DNA of 23,586 nt. Origin: CAYPQL01 sp964412905 (lineage in GTDB: Bacteria; Patescibacteriota; Minisyncoccia; JAHIHE01; JAGLIN01). Each line of letters begins with the position of its first letter. Within the stretch, counting starts at the first letter, position 1. The stretch spans positions 1 to 23,586 of the forward strand of contig CAYPQL010000020.1 in the NCBI GenBank assembly GCA_964412905.1. The letters are read 5' to 3'. A program made the position numbers and the translations under genes. Below, one piece after another: positions 1 through 7,161 of this stretch. The notes beneath the pieces are model-generated. The model saw only the letters and a program-made list of their open reading frames with translations, did not search any database and was not told where the DNA came from.

Positions 1-55
1 TAATTCATAATTCATAATTCATAATTCATAATTCATAATTCATAATTCATAATTC
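1..55. repeat. 7-bp tandem repeat (unit ATTCATA, about 7.5 copies)
   Basis: The unit ATTCATA is repeated head to tail almost perfectly from the window edge, so the array may extend further left. The stop codon and last residues (MNYEL) of the glycosyltransferase are read from it. Seven is not a multiple of three, and the unit carries TGA on the minus strand, so every frame that enters the array soon stops. Related arrays lie at 8679-8703 and 11029-11060, again at 3' ends of genes. Confidence 0.95.
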
Positions 56-1115
56 TCTCATACGCCTCCTCATACCCATCCACCATCTTTTCAATTGTAA
101 AATTTTCTTCAATATGTTTTCGGCAATCGGCTCTGTTTATTTTATTGATATTTTTTATCGCTTCTTTCATCTCCTTCTCGTCATTAACGATAAAGCCGGT
201 TTTATTATGCTTCACAACTTCCGAAACTGAACCGCGATTAAATGCGATCACTGGCGTTCCGCACGCCATTGCTTCAATCATTACCAAGCCAAACGGCTCT
301 TCCCATTGAATTGGAAATAAAAGCGCTTTTGCTCCGCCTAAAAAATCCGACAATTTATCCTTGCCTAAAAATCCGACATTTTCTATTTCTCCTTTTTTCA
401 AATAGGGCTTCACTTTTTCATTATAAAATCCCCCGTTCCAAATATTGCCTGCTATTTTTAGTTTCTCGCCGGATTCTGAAGCGGCTCTCACGGCGACATC
501 AACTCCTTTTTCCCGCGAAAATCTGCCCAGAAAAGCCAGATAATTTTTATGCTTTTTTTGAAACTTGAATTTTCCAATATCCAAGCCGTTATATACCGTC
601 GCAACATAATTCAAATCCGGCATTCCTTTTCTTTGATTATCGCTTATGGAAATATAATTCGCTTTGTTTTTCCACGGGCAATATTTGATTATTTTATTCC
701 AGCTCGCGTCCATCGGATCATGCAAAGTGAAAACGGTCGGGGTTTTTGTCAGATTTATAAAAGGCAAAATTTTCGGCGCGAGGTGGAAAGCGTGAATAAT
801 ATCATATCTTCCGTCTTGCGAATCTTCATACATTTTTGACGCCAAAAGCTGTTCATATAAAGTCATCTGCAATTGGTCGTGAAACCCGCCATTCATAGAT
901 TTATCTTTGAGCTTATAATACGAAGTCATTCCGGCTGTAACTTTTTTCGTTTTTATCTTTGAATCTTTTGCCGTATACAGCGTCAAATCGTGCCCTCTTT
1001 TCGCAAGTTCAATCGCGACAATTTCCGCCAAACCCATCGGAGCATAAATTATCTCCTTCGGCAGCGGACACGAAAACTCATTCGTGGAATAAAACGCGAT
1101 TTTAAGTTTTTGCAT
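33..1115 (-). CDS. Glycosyltransferase, GT4-like family
   Basis: This is a probable retaining glycosyltransferase of the GT-B fold that moves a sugar from a nucleotide-sugar donor to an envelope glycan or lipid; the acceptor cannot be told. At 360 residues it has normal family length. The N-terminal Rossmann part begins KLKIAFYSTNE and continues with a glycine-containing loop (APMGLAEIVAIELAKRGH). The C-terminal donor site has LAFLGRFSREKGVDVAVRAA and the conserved EPFGLVMIEAMACGTPVIAF segment, with the EX7E pair of GT4 enzymes. The zincin-like gene ends only 3 nt upstream, so the two are probably co-transcribed. The stop lies in a 7-bp tandem array, so the last five residues are repeat-derived. 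A near copy of its first 13 codons lies at 1979-2017. Confidence 0.9.
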   Translation of the reverse strand: MQKLKIAFYSTNEFSCPLPKEIIYAPMGLAEIVAIELAKRGHDLTLYTAKDSKIKTKKVTAGMTSYYKLKDKSMNGGFHDQLQMTLYEQLLASKMYEDSQDGRYDIIHAFHLAPKILPFINLTKTPTVFTLHDPMDASWNKIIKYCPWKNKANYISISDNQRKGMPDLNYVATVYNGLDIGKFKFQKKHKNYLAFLGRFSREKGVDVAVRAASESGEKLKIAGNIWNGGFYNEKVKPYLKKGEIENVGFLGKDKLSDFLGGAKALLFPIQWEEPFGLVMIEAMACGTPVIAFNRGSVSEVVKHNKTGFIVNDEKEMKEAIKNINKINRADCRKHIEENFTIEKMVDGYEEAYERIMNYEL

Positions 1116-1118
1116 TTA

Positions 1119-1832
1119 TTATATATTAATATTTTTTTTCATATCTGCGATTACTTTTTCTACAACTATTTTTATCAATTCCTTTTCTTCATGTGGCAAT
1201 TTTATTAACTTATCATTTGATATATTTAATTCGCCATAACATGGAATCTCGCAAGAAATATACTTCAAAAATGTATCTAGATATTTTGGATTCCATAAAT
1301 ACATAGTAATCAGTTCATTTGCATCTTCATTCGCCCTAGTAGCATTTTGAGAATCAGCATCTTTTACACAGTTATAATCAAGAACATTTCCCCACGTGGA
1401 AAGCCCTTTTCCTGGATTTTTTTTCCTTAAATCATAACAATGTTCAAATAGCAATGCTGTATATGATTTAATTTGACCTTTCGATGCTTCAGTATACCAC
1501 GATTCCGGATCATCAGGACATTCTTTAGTCTTAATATATTCTTGATAGCCATGACCACTTTCATGAAGAAACCTATATTGATCCGCTTCGCTTTGATTCG
1601 GAAATAATTGTTCTCTCGTGAATGAATTTTCGCCTAATCTAAAAATATAATGCTCATACTGCTCTTTAGACATCGGTACGTCGTTCATATAAATTTTTTT
1701 GTTTTCATATTTACATCCCCAAGATCTTTCCCATAAATCAATTCCGTTGATGAAGTTTTTTTCGACAAGAAATTCTCCTAATTTCTTTGCCAGTCCACTT
1801 TCTGGATTTCCTTCACTTATTCTTTCTGGCAA
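1119..1832 (-). CDS. Zincin-like putative metallopeptidase, 5' end uncertain
   Basis: I do not recognise a named family. The 237-residue reading has one strong signature, H90-E-S-G-H94 inside FLHESGHGYQEY, which matches the zinc-binding HExxH helix of zincin metallopeptidases. Acidic residues E169 and E173 (RANEDANEL) could give the third ligand, as in gluzincins; that part is inference. No signal peptide is visible, so it may act in the cytoplasm. The start is problematic. The only in-frame start codon giving a long product is TTG at 1832, without a Shine-Dalgarno site. The frame runs on upstream to ATGs at 1892 and 1910 but is broken by TAG at 1866-1868. It may be a decaying gene, a shortened product from TTG, or an amber-interrupted gene. 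Its stop is 3 nt before the glycosyltransferase start. Confidence 0.7.
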   Translation of the reverse strand: MPERISEGNPESGLAKKLGEFLVEKNFINGIDLWERSWGCKYENKKIYMNDVPMSKEQYEHYIFRLGENSFTREQLFPNQSEADQYRFLHESGHGYQEYIKTKECPDDPESWYTEASKGQIKSYTALLFEHCYDLRKKNPGKGLSTWGNVLDYNCVKDADSQNATRANEDANELITMYLWNPKYLDTFLKYISCEIPCYGELNISNDKLIKLPHEEKELIKIVVEKVIADMKKNINI

Positions 1833-1910
1833 AATTAAACGAGCTTGAACTTGTTTATTTAATTTCTATTTTGAATTTTCTTGAGTGAACATTTTTTCAT
1901 GATTAAACAT
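1833..1910 (-). other. In-frame 5' extension of the zincin-like gene, interrupted by TAG
   Basis: In the frame of the downstream gene, ATG at 1910 opens MFNHEKMFTQENSK, then TAG at 1866-1868, then KLNKQVQARLIL running straight into the coding region. The composition looks protein-like on both sides of the stop. This suggests the original start was at 1910 or 1892 and that one nonsense change cut the gene. The alternative is chance openness in AT-rich DNA. Confidence 0.5.
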
Positions 1911-1927
1911 AGATTCAATTTAATATA

Positions 1928-2017
1928 TTATTTATCATATTTCAAATCCGACGACAAAAACTTTTTTATAAAACTTAACTCATTAGTAGAATAAAACGCG
2001 ATTCTAAGTTTTTTCAT
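1928..2017 (-). pseudogene. Remnant of a glycosyltransferase 5' end
   Basis: A 29-codon frame starts at ATG 2017, 6 nt after the stop of the upstream BRO-like gene. Its first residues, MKKLRIAFYSTNELS, closely match MQKLKIAFYSTNEFS of the glycosyltransferase at 33-1115. Over the first 39 nt only four bases differ, two of them synonymous. Similarity ends after about 15 codons, and the frame closes at TAA 1928-1930. It is too short to be functional. It looks like the stump of a paralogous glycosyltransferase gene or one flank of a duplication. Confidence 0.75.
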
Positions 2018-2023
2018 TTTGGT

Positions 2024-2902
2024 TTAATTTATTTTCTTTTTATTTACTATTTTTATTTTTTCACCTCCTCCACCCTTTCCTAAAAAGTTATTTCCGCTCA
2101 CAACTTTTTTACCCGTTTTCTGCTCTAGTTCCAGCCGGGCGTTTTTAGCGATACGACCGCCTTTTTTCGCTGGAATCTTATTTTCTCCCAAGCCTTTTGC
2201 TTCCATAGTTTCCGCGATCTGGCGAGTGGAAAGCTCCGCCAAGGCCGTAAAGACCAATTCGGCATCAGACATATGATCGCGCAAGTTCTGCGTTTTTAAT
2301 TTCTTTAAGCTCTTGTGTTCCTTCACTGACAGATCGCTCCACTCCTCGTGAATAATATTCGTCAAAATCGCATATTCATCTCGCTCCTTGACCTCATTAT
2401 CTTTCCAATAATCCGTCAGCTTATTCCTAATTTCCTGACCCATCATTCTCTGTTGAATCCATTTTTGGCTTCTGCCCATTTTTTGCCAATATGACCTTGA
2501 TCTATTTAACGCTTTCTCGGGATCAGAAACTTCTTGAATCCTTTCGTAGCCTACGCGCGCCAGCCATAATTTTATCGGTTCCGCTTTTGGACTCGGAACT
2601 GATTGAATAAGGCGCAATAATGTTTCCACATCCACTACATCGGTTTTGTAGAATTTTCCATCAGCAGATTGCAATTTCAGTTTGTCACATTTTGTGACAG
2701 ACTCATTTCCTTCTTTTTTTAAGCGATTTTTAAGAGTAGTCCAATAGCTTTGCGCCTTTTTAAAATCAATCTGCTCAATAAGAATAGCAATAATATCAAT
2801 TACCGAAAAATACCACTTCTCTTTTTTCTCGTCCCAAAGCCGGCGGATTTTTTGGCCTTCAAAAATTGTGAGTTGTCTATTTTTTATTTTTTTATCCGGC
2901 AT
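2024..2902 (-). CDS. BRO-N / DinD-like antirepressor-type protein
   Basis: The 292-residue protein has the layout of the DinD/BRO family. An N-terminal BRO-N-like domain spans about residues 10-120 (RRLWDEKKEKWYFSVIDIIA, then VVDVETLLRLIQSVPSPKAE and IKLWLARVGYERIQE). A C-terminal part carries AELSTRQIAETMEAKGLGEN, AKKGGRIAKNARLELE and TGKKVVSGNNFL, which resemble the tail of DinD-type proteins. BRO-N domains are usually DNA-binding and occur in phage antirepressors; E. coli DinD is DNA-damage inducible. The role here is not shown by context, since no phage structural genes or integrase are near. It ends in a lysine-rich tail. The start has no visible ribosome binding site. Confidence 0.85.
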   Translation of the reverse strand: MPDKKIKNRQLTIFEGQKIRRLWDEKKEKWYFSVIDIIAILIEQIDFKKAQSYWTTLKNRLKKEGNESVTKCDKLKLQSADGKFYKTDVVDVETLLRLIQSVPSPKAEPIKLWLARVGYERIQEVSDPEKALNRSRSYWQKMGRSQKWIQQRMMGQEIRNKLTDYWKDNEVKERDEYAILTNIIHEEWSDLSVKEHKSLKKLKTQNLRDHMSDAELVFTALAELSTRQIAETMEAKGLGENKIPAKKGGRIAKNARLELEQKTGKKVVSGNNFLGKGGGGEKIKIVNKKKIN

Positions 2903-2928
2903 AAAATTAAAATATATTTAGCGCAAAC

Positions 2929-3429
2929 CTACTCCGCCGCCAAAGGATTTCTTCCTGCGTCAATTTCTTCCTTGTCTGAAAATCCGTCGCCGTCCGTGTC
3001 GGGATTATTTTTATCGGTTCCAAGCTTTTTCTCATCGGAATCGCCAAGCCCGTCAGCATCGCTATCAAGCTGATCGGAACCCATTGGATCATATCCGTTT
3101 TCAACTTCCTGTCCATCGGAATAGCCATCACCATCAGTATCGTAGCTCAGAGGATTCGTTGACCATTGCCTTAATTCCAAAAAATCATTTAATCCATCGC
3201 CATCAGTGTCGGGATTATTTTTGTCAGTTCCCAAGCTTTCTTCTTCTAAATCATACAAACCATCGCCGTCAGAATCAATACTTGTTTGTTGTGAATTTAT
3301 GTCTGTGCCTGTATTTATATCTGTATTTTTATCATCCGCTTTTTCATCAGCTTTCCAAATCGAACACCCCGAAAAAGAAACGGCCATCAATCCCAGCAAA
3401 GACAAAATCGCGATTTTTGGGGCGATCAT
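2929..3429 (-). CDS. Lipoprotein with thrombospondin type 3-like calcium repeats
   Basis: The 166-residue product begins with a hydrophobic signal (about residues 4-20) ending in a lipobox, FSGC, with the acylated cysteine at position 22. A polar threonine/aspartate linker follows. Then come five DxDxDGxxD loops at about residues 52, 74, 97, 122 and 144 (for example DSDGDGLYD and DTDGDGYSD), the EF-hand-like calcium loop of thrombospondin type 3 repeats. It is probably anchored on the outer face of the cytoplasmic membrane and may bind calcium for adhesion or stability. LGTDKNNPDTDGDG occurs twice, 70 residues apart, showing an internal duplication that is also visible in the DNA. Its partner is unknown. 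No ribosome binding site is seen before ATG 3429. Confidence 0.88.
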   Translation of the reverse strand: MIAPKIAILSLLGLMAVSFSGCSIWKADEKADDKNTDINTGTDINSQQTSIDSDGDGLYDLEEESLGTDKNNPDTDGDGLNDFLELRQWSTNPLSYDTDGDGYSDGQEVENGYDPMGSDQLDSDADGLGDSDEKKLGTDKNNPDTDGDGFSDKEEIDAGRNPLAAE

Positions 3430-3487
3430 AATTGAATTTTAGGAATTAAAAATATTTTTAATTTTACATTGTCATTTTCCACTTTTG

Positions 3488-3513
3488 CGCCCAAGGCGCA
3501 TCCGCCTTGGGCG
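3488..3513. other. GC-rich perfect hairpin between htpX and the lipoprotein gene
   Basis: The arms CGCCCAAGGCG (3488-3498) and CGCCTTGGGCG (3503-3513) pair perfectly around a 4-nt loop. T-rich DNA follows on the plus strand only (3516-3536). In sequence terms it would therefore end plus-strand transcription, although both flanking genes are on the minus strand. It could block antisense transcription, stabilise the htpX transcript end or be a repeat copy. Confidence 0.6.
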
Positions 3514-3528
3514 GAGATTTTTACATTT

Positions 3529-4452
3529 TTATTTTCCTACTTCTCCGCCTTCTGCGGACCCGCTAGAGGCAGACATCCCCGTCAGCGCCGCGATTCGTTC
3601 TTCCATCGGCGGATGAGTCATAAACATTTTACTGACATTTTTGCCTTTGAAAGGATTGGCGATATAAAGATGAGCTGTGGCGCGGTTGGCGACTTCAAGC
3701 GGCTCTTGATCAGCCGAGATTTTGCGGAGCGCGTTTGCCAGACCTTCCGGATAGCGAGTCAGAAGCGCGCCGTCGGCGTCGGCCAGAAATTCGCGTTTTC
3801 TAGAAATAGCCAGCTGAATAAGCATCGCAAAAAATGGAGCGAGAATAGAAAGCAAGATTGCGATGATCATTATATATCCGCTGCCGCCTCTGTCATTATT
3901 TCTTCTTCCTCCGCCAAACCACATAGAACGCATAAAAAAATCAGCCAGAAGCGCGACAATTCCCACGAGAACTACAACAACTGTAGAAAGTAAAATATCT
4001 CGATTTCCGATGTGTGAAAGCTCGTGCGCTATAACTCCTTCCAGTTCGCTTCTGTCTAATTTTTGCAAAAGTCCGCTCGTGACAGCCACTACCGCATGCT
4101 GTGGATCTCGTCCTGTCGCAAAAGCGTTTGGCGCAGTGTCGTTTATTATATATATTTTAGGAAGCGGAAGCCCGGCTGTAATGCAAAGATTCTCCACAAG
4201 ACGATACAATTCTTTATTATCTTCAAATTTAACCAGCTTTGCTTTGCTCATCGCCAAGACTAATTTATCCGAATACCAATAACTTCCCACGCTCATCAAA
4301 ATGCTAAAAATAACCGCGAACCAAAGGATCGCGCTGGAACCCATCGCTTCCGAAAAAACCCACCCGACCGCGATGACAAAAACCAAAAACCCTGACATTA
4401 AAATGTAAGTATTGCGAGTATTTTTATCTGATTGTGTGTATAGAGTTGGCAT
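3529..4452 (-). CDS. htpX: Membrane zinc metalloprotease HtpX
   Basis: HtpX is an M48-family protease that degrades damaged or misfolded membrane proteins from the cytoplasmic side. The 307-residue product has the family opening MPTLYTQSDKNTRNTYIL, two N-terminal membrane helices (about 14-35 and 40-58), the zinc site H143-E144-L-S-H147 in VIAHELSHIGNRD, and the third ligand E221 in SRKREFLADADGA. Two further hydrophobic helices (about 153-173 and 193-215) flank a short glycine/arginine-rich loop. Length and motif order are normal. In many bacteria htpX is next to lemA; here lemA is 3.5 kb upstream on the same strand. The last residues (SASSGSAEGGEVGK) are low in complexity. Confidence 0.95.
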   Translation of the reverse strand: MPTLYTQSDKNTRNTYILMSGFLVFVIAVGWVFSEAMGSSAILWFAVIFSILMSVGSYWYSDKLVLAMSKAKLVKFEDNKELYRLVENLCITAGLPLPKIYIINDTAPNAFATGRDPQHAVVAVTSGLLQKLDRSELEGVIAHELSHIGNRDILLSTVVVVLVGIVALLADFFMRSMWFGGGRRNNDRGGSGYIMIIAILLSILAPFFAMLIQLAISRKREFLADADGALLTRYPEGLANALRKISADQEPLEVANRATAHLYIANPFKGKNVSKMFMTHPPMEERIAALTGMSASSGSAEGGEVGK

Positions 4453-4461
4453 AATATTAGT

Positions 4462-4490
4462 TTAAAGTTAAAAGTTCAAAGTTTATAAAG
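4462..4490. repeat. Dispersed AAAGTT-type intergenic word
   Basis: This short stretch is built from AAAGTTA, AAAGTTCAAAG and TTTATAAAG. It fills much of the gap between htpX and the HEPN gene. Close relatives are at 16058-16087, 18756-18777 and, translated inside uvrA, at 14778-14816. Confidence 0.6.
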
Positions 4491-4498
4491 CGCTTAAA

Positions 4499-4870
4499 TT
4501 ATTCAAACGCTTTTAATAAATTATCAACTTCCGCGGGAAATTTAACAGCGTTATTATAAACTTCAGCGGATAATTTTTCATTGTAAGTGTGGGCGATAAG
4601 ATTTCTCGCTTTAAGATATTCAAACCAAATTTCTATGTTTTCAAACAAATCAATTTCCGCCGCCGTTCTTAAACAACTTTTAGGACTTTTGCAATCAAGC
4701 CCCTGATCTCTTGCATATTCTTGAATTGTTTTCCACGCAAGCTCAAAAGTAAATTCAAATCTTTGAATTGTGGCATCTCTATGAATTTCCGTTAGCTCAA
4801 GCGTGGACGCTTCTTTTAATCTTTGATTTGCTTTTGATAAATCCTCTTTTAAATTTTCTAATTTTGTCAT
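4499..4870 (-). CDS. HEPN-type protein, HI0074-like partner of MNT
   Basis: The 123-residue helical protein belongs to the nucleotidyltransferase substrate-binding (HI0074-like) branch of HEPN proteins. Visible family marks are IQRFEFTFELAWKTIQEY (about 35-52) and the HEPN motif R89-N-L-I-A-H94 in LKARNLIAHTYNE. In studied HEPN toxins the R-x4-6-H pair forms an RNase site. In HI0074-like proteins activity is less clear, and they form a complex with the MNT partner. It lies 2 nt downstream of the MNT gene, so the two are surely co-transcribed. The likely role is an MNT/HEPN toxin-antitoxin-like module in which the partner may silence the HEPN protein by nucleotide transfer. That role is known for some relatives and inferred here. 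Confidence 0.88.
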   Translation of the reverse strand: MTKLENLKEDLSKANQRLKEASTLELTEIHRDATIQRFEFTFELAWKTIQEYARDQGLDCKSPKSCLRTAAEIDLFENIEIWFEYLKARNLIAHTYNEKLSAEVYNNAVKFPAEVDNLLKAFE

Positions 4871-4872
4871 AG

Positions 4873-5169
4873 TTATAATTCTTTAATTTTTAATAAAGCG
4901 GTTTTTTTAAATTTATCGGAAGCCAAAGAAAAATCAACTAGGTCCACTTTAAAAGGAAAGTCTGATTCTTCAAAAACTTCATCAATTAAAGACAATGTTT
5001 TCCATTTAACCGGTTTTTTCCCCATAATTCCAACATCATAATCGCTGAATTTTCTTGCTTTTCCTGTCGCGCGCGAGCCGAAAATAAAAATTTTGTATTC
5101 ATTCGGATTGATAAATTTAAATACAATATCCCTGATTTCTTTTTCTTCATTTTTAAAAGTTGGTTTCAT
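4873..5169 (-). CDS. MNT-type minimal nucleotidyltransferase
   Basis: The 98-residue protein is a minimal nucleotidyltransferase (HI0073/MNT class). The signature G31-S32-R-A-T-G followed by D43-Y-D45 in FSDYDVGI gives the nucleotide-binding loop and the first two metal-binding aspartates; D76 in FKVDLVDFS is the probable third. All catalytic residues appear present. In characterised MNT/HEPN pairs the MNT protein AMPylates the HEPN partner and acts as antitoxin; here this is inferred from the pairing. It is the first gene of the pair and ends 2 nt before the HEPN start. Its upstream region is only 30 bp from the beta-propeller/pilin gene and contains another short AT-rich word. Confidence 0.9.
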   Translation of the reverse strand: MKPTFKNEEKEIRDIVFKFINPNEYKIFIFGSRATGKARKFSDYDVGIMGKKPVKWKTLSLIDEVFEESDFPFKVDLVDFSLASDKFKKTALLKIKEL

Positions 5170-5199
5170 GGAATGTTATCCCAAATTACAAATTATGAC

Positions 5200-7128
5200 T
5201 TACAAATCACAAGTGAATATCTTCCAGCTTCCGTCTCCGATAGGATCGTTAAACCCGAGCAAAACCATAACTAAATTTATAATAGCCCAAGCTACAAAAA
5301 CTATCACAAACCCGTATAAAATTTTGTTGACATTCTGCTTGGCGGCGGTAATAAGGCTTGAATCTCCTCCAGTCTTGACATATATTAATCCCGCGACAAC
5401 CAGCGCTAATATGGAAATTAGAACAACCAATCCCATTAAAAAATTTATTATAAGAGAAGCAAGAATAACAAGATGGCACAGGCGGCAAGGATCCGTATCG
5501 TTCCATGAAGTATCGGGATCGTTCCATTCCCTCCCGCAAGGAACAAGCCCTCCTGTTGTCACAGGAACCCTTTCTGCATATATCACTTCCAGATTTTTCA
5601 ATGTATAATCGCCAACCTGCATTGAGAAAATTTTCAGAGGAATTTCACACTCACCGCTTGGACTGCCGCAGCTTGTTGGCAAAAAAAGACTGTCGCAATC
5701 GCTTGAATCCGAGCAAAGAGGCGGCGCTGACGAATCGGAACATATTTCAAATGTTCCCGTTTCCGAAAGGGGTATAACATTGCCCGGACCGATCGTTAAA
5801 GTTTTAGGAATAGTCCGAAGTCCGGTCATATCGGAATAGTTATACGGATTGCCGTTTACATTTACCGAGCATTCCAGATTTAAGGAAGCGCCATCAAAGC
5901 TGTATTTATAAACATTTCCGCTGTCATAGCTAACCGTCCAGCCATAACCATCAAAATCAATAGCCGCTCCAATTAAATTCGTTCCGCCGGGAGACACCTC
6001 GTATTTCGCCGCTGGATCGGTAAAAACATAAAATTTATTGCTTCCGGAATTAGCTGTCCAGACATAACCCTTTTGATCAACCGCCACGCCTCTTGTTCCG
6101 CTTGCCACGCCAGTATCATAAGTTGCTACAGGAGTAATTAAACTAGGACAGTTGCCTGTAACTGGATCGTATTTAAGAACCGTTCCACATTCATAACAAG
6201 CTAAATATATGCTTCCATCTTTTCCCATTCCTATGCCATAATAAAGGTATATTGTATCAACATTAGTCGTTGCGCCAGTTGCAGATTCTATGCATTGTAA
6301 AATTCCTATACCGCGATTTGAAATCCAAATATGGCCAAAGGGATCCCCTATCGCTCCATACGGACCGCCTCCAGTCGCAATATCTTCTATTAGTTTAGCC
6401 CCAGTCACGGGATCAAGCTTGGAAACAGTTCCGCTATTATAATTTCCAACCCATACAGCCCCGCCAATATCCCCGGTTACCCCTCTCGGACCGCCTCCAG
6501 TCGCATAGTTACCAGCTACCATATATTTTCTGCAATCTTGATTTCCAGCGGGACCGCATTTATTTCCATTGCAGTCTTCAGGACAAGAATAAAGAGTTTC
6601 ATCCGTTCCGCAATTGTTATCTCCGCAAGTAAGTCCGGCCGGCTTATTTCCTGTCAAGGGAGAAAGTTTTGTAACATTCCCGCTATCTCTATTCGCCACC
6701 CAAACATCCCCGCCCGGAATAACAAAAGTTCTCGAAGGATTGTCTCCTGTTGGATAACTTTCAATAATGCTGCAATCTGCCGCGCTAATTTGTTTTATAT
6801 GATCTTTATCCGCTCCTTCAGATACTGGCACCCAGACATACGGCGTTCCAACTTCCTTGCTCGGATCGGTGAGCTCCATATCCACTTTTATGCTATAAAT
6901 AGTCGCTCCGTCAGGAACCTTGATGGCGGGACAATCATCAATAGTCTCGCAGGTAGTTCCTCCGCCGGGAGGAAAAGAAATATTAAAAGTTGAACCGCCG
7001 CTTGAAAAACTGCGAAGCGGCGGCTGGCATACGGACTGAAAAGTAAAAGCGCCTAATAATTCTTGGCTTTGCGCGAAAAACAGCCCTGAAGCAATTATTA
7101 AAAATCCTATAAATTTATTTTTTTTCAT
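5200..7128 (-). CDS. Secreted beta-propeller fused to a VirB2/Mbov_0395-like pilin domain
   Basis: The 642-residue protein starts with a signal peptide (1-27; KKNK, then a hydrophobic core). Residues about 95-440 hold six blade-like strands of the NHL/Vgb type, for example VWVANRDSGNVTKL (142), VWVGNYNSGTVSKL (225), IYLACYECGTVLKY (307) and VWTANSGSNKFYVF (356). A cysteine-rich insert (C168, C173, C182, C186, C191, C199) interrupts the first blades. A second cysteine-rich part lies at 460-495. The last 95 residues (DNA 5200-5487) have CRLC (548-551), two hydrophobic helices (about 553-585 and 602-626) and the spacer KTGGDSSLITAAKQNVNKIL. That matches the two-helix TrbC/VirB2 or Mbov_0395 pilin type common in Patescibacteria. 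The product is probably membrane-anchored with the propeller outside the cell. Its role may be adhesion or an appendage tip, by inference. Confidence 0.85.
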   Translation of the reverse strand: MKKNKFIGFLIIASGLFFAQSQELLGAFTFQSVCQPPLRSFSSGGSTFNISFPPGGGTTCETIDDCPAIKVPDGATIYSIKVDMELTDPSKEVGTPYVWVPVSEGADKDHIKQISAADCSIIESYPTGDNPSRTFVIPGGDVWVANRDSGNVTKLSPLTGNKPAGLTCGDNNCGTDETLYSCPEDCNGNKCGPAGNQDCRKYMVAGNYATGGGPRGVTGDIGGAVWVGNYNSGTVSKLDPVTGAKLIEDIATGGGPYGAIGDPFGHIWISNRGIGILQCIESATGATTNVDTIYLYYGIGMGKDGSIYLACYECGTVLKYDPVTGNCPSLITPVATYDTGVASGTRGVAVDQKGYVWTANSGSNKFYVFTDPAAKYEVSPGGTNLIGAAIDFDGYGWTVSYDSGNVYKYSFDGASLNLECSVNVNGNPYNYSDMTGLRTIPKTLTIGPGNVIPLSETGTFEICSDSSAPPLCSDSSDCDSLFLPTSCGSPSGECEIPLKIFSMQVGDYTLKNLEVIYAERVPVTTGGLVPCGREWNDPDTSWNDTDPCRLCHLVILASLIINFLMGLVVLISILALVVAGLIYVKTGGDSSLITAAKQNVNKILYGFVIVFVAWAIINLVMVLLGFNDPIGDGSWKIFTCDL

Positions 7129-7161
7129 TTTTGTTTTTAATAAGCTTAGTATTAGAGATAT

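Noticed and set aside
1..55. Possible CRISPR array
   Set aside because: The repeats are 7 bp with no spacers, and no cas genes are present.
2683..2699. Inverted repeat TGTCACA/TGTGACA inside the BRO-like gene
   Set aside because: It falls in the coding stretch ESVTKCDKLKL, which resembles a conserved part of this protein family, so coding constraint is a sufficient explanation.
2024..2902. Prophage remnant suggested by the antirepressor-like protein
   Set aside because: No integrase, structural, lysis or attachment-site signals accompany it; BRO-N/DinD-like proteins also occur as stand-alone chromosomal genes.
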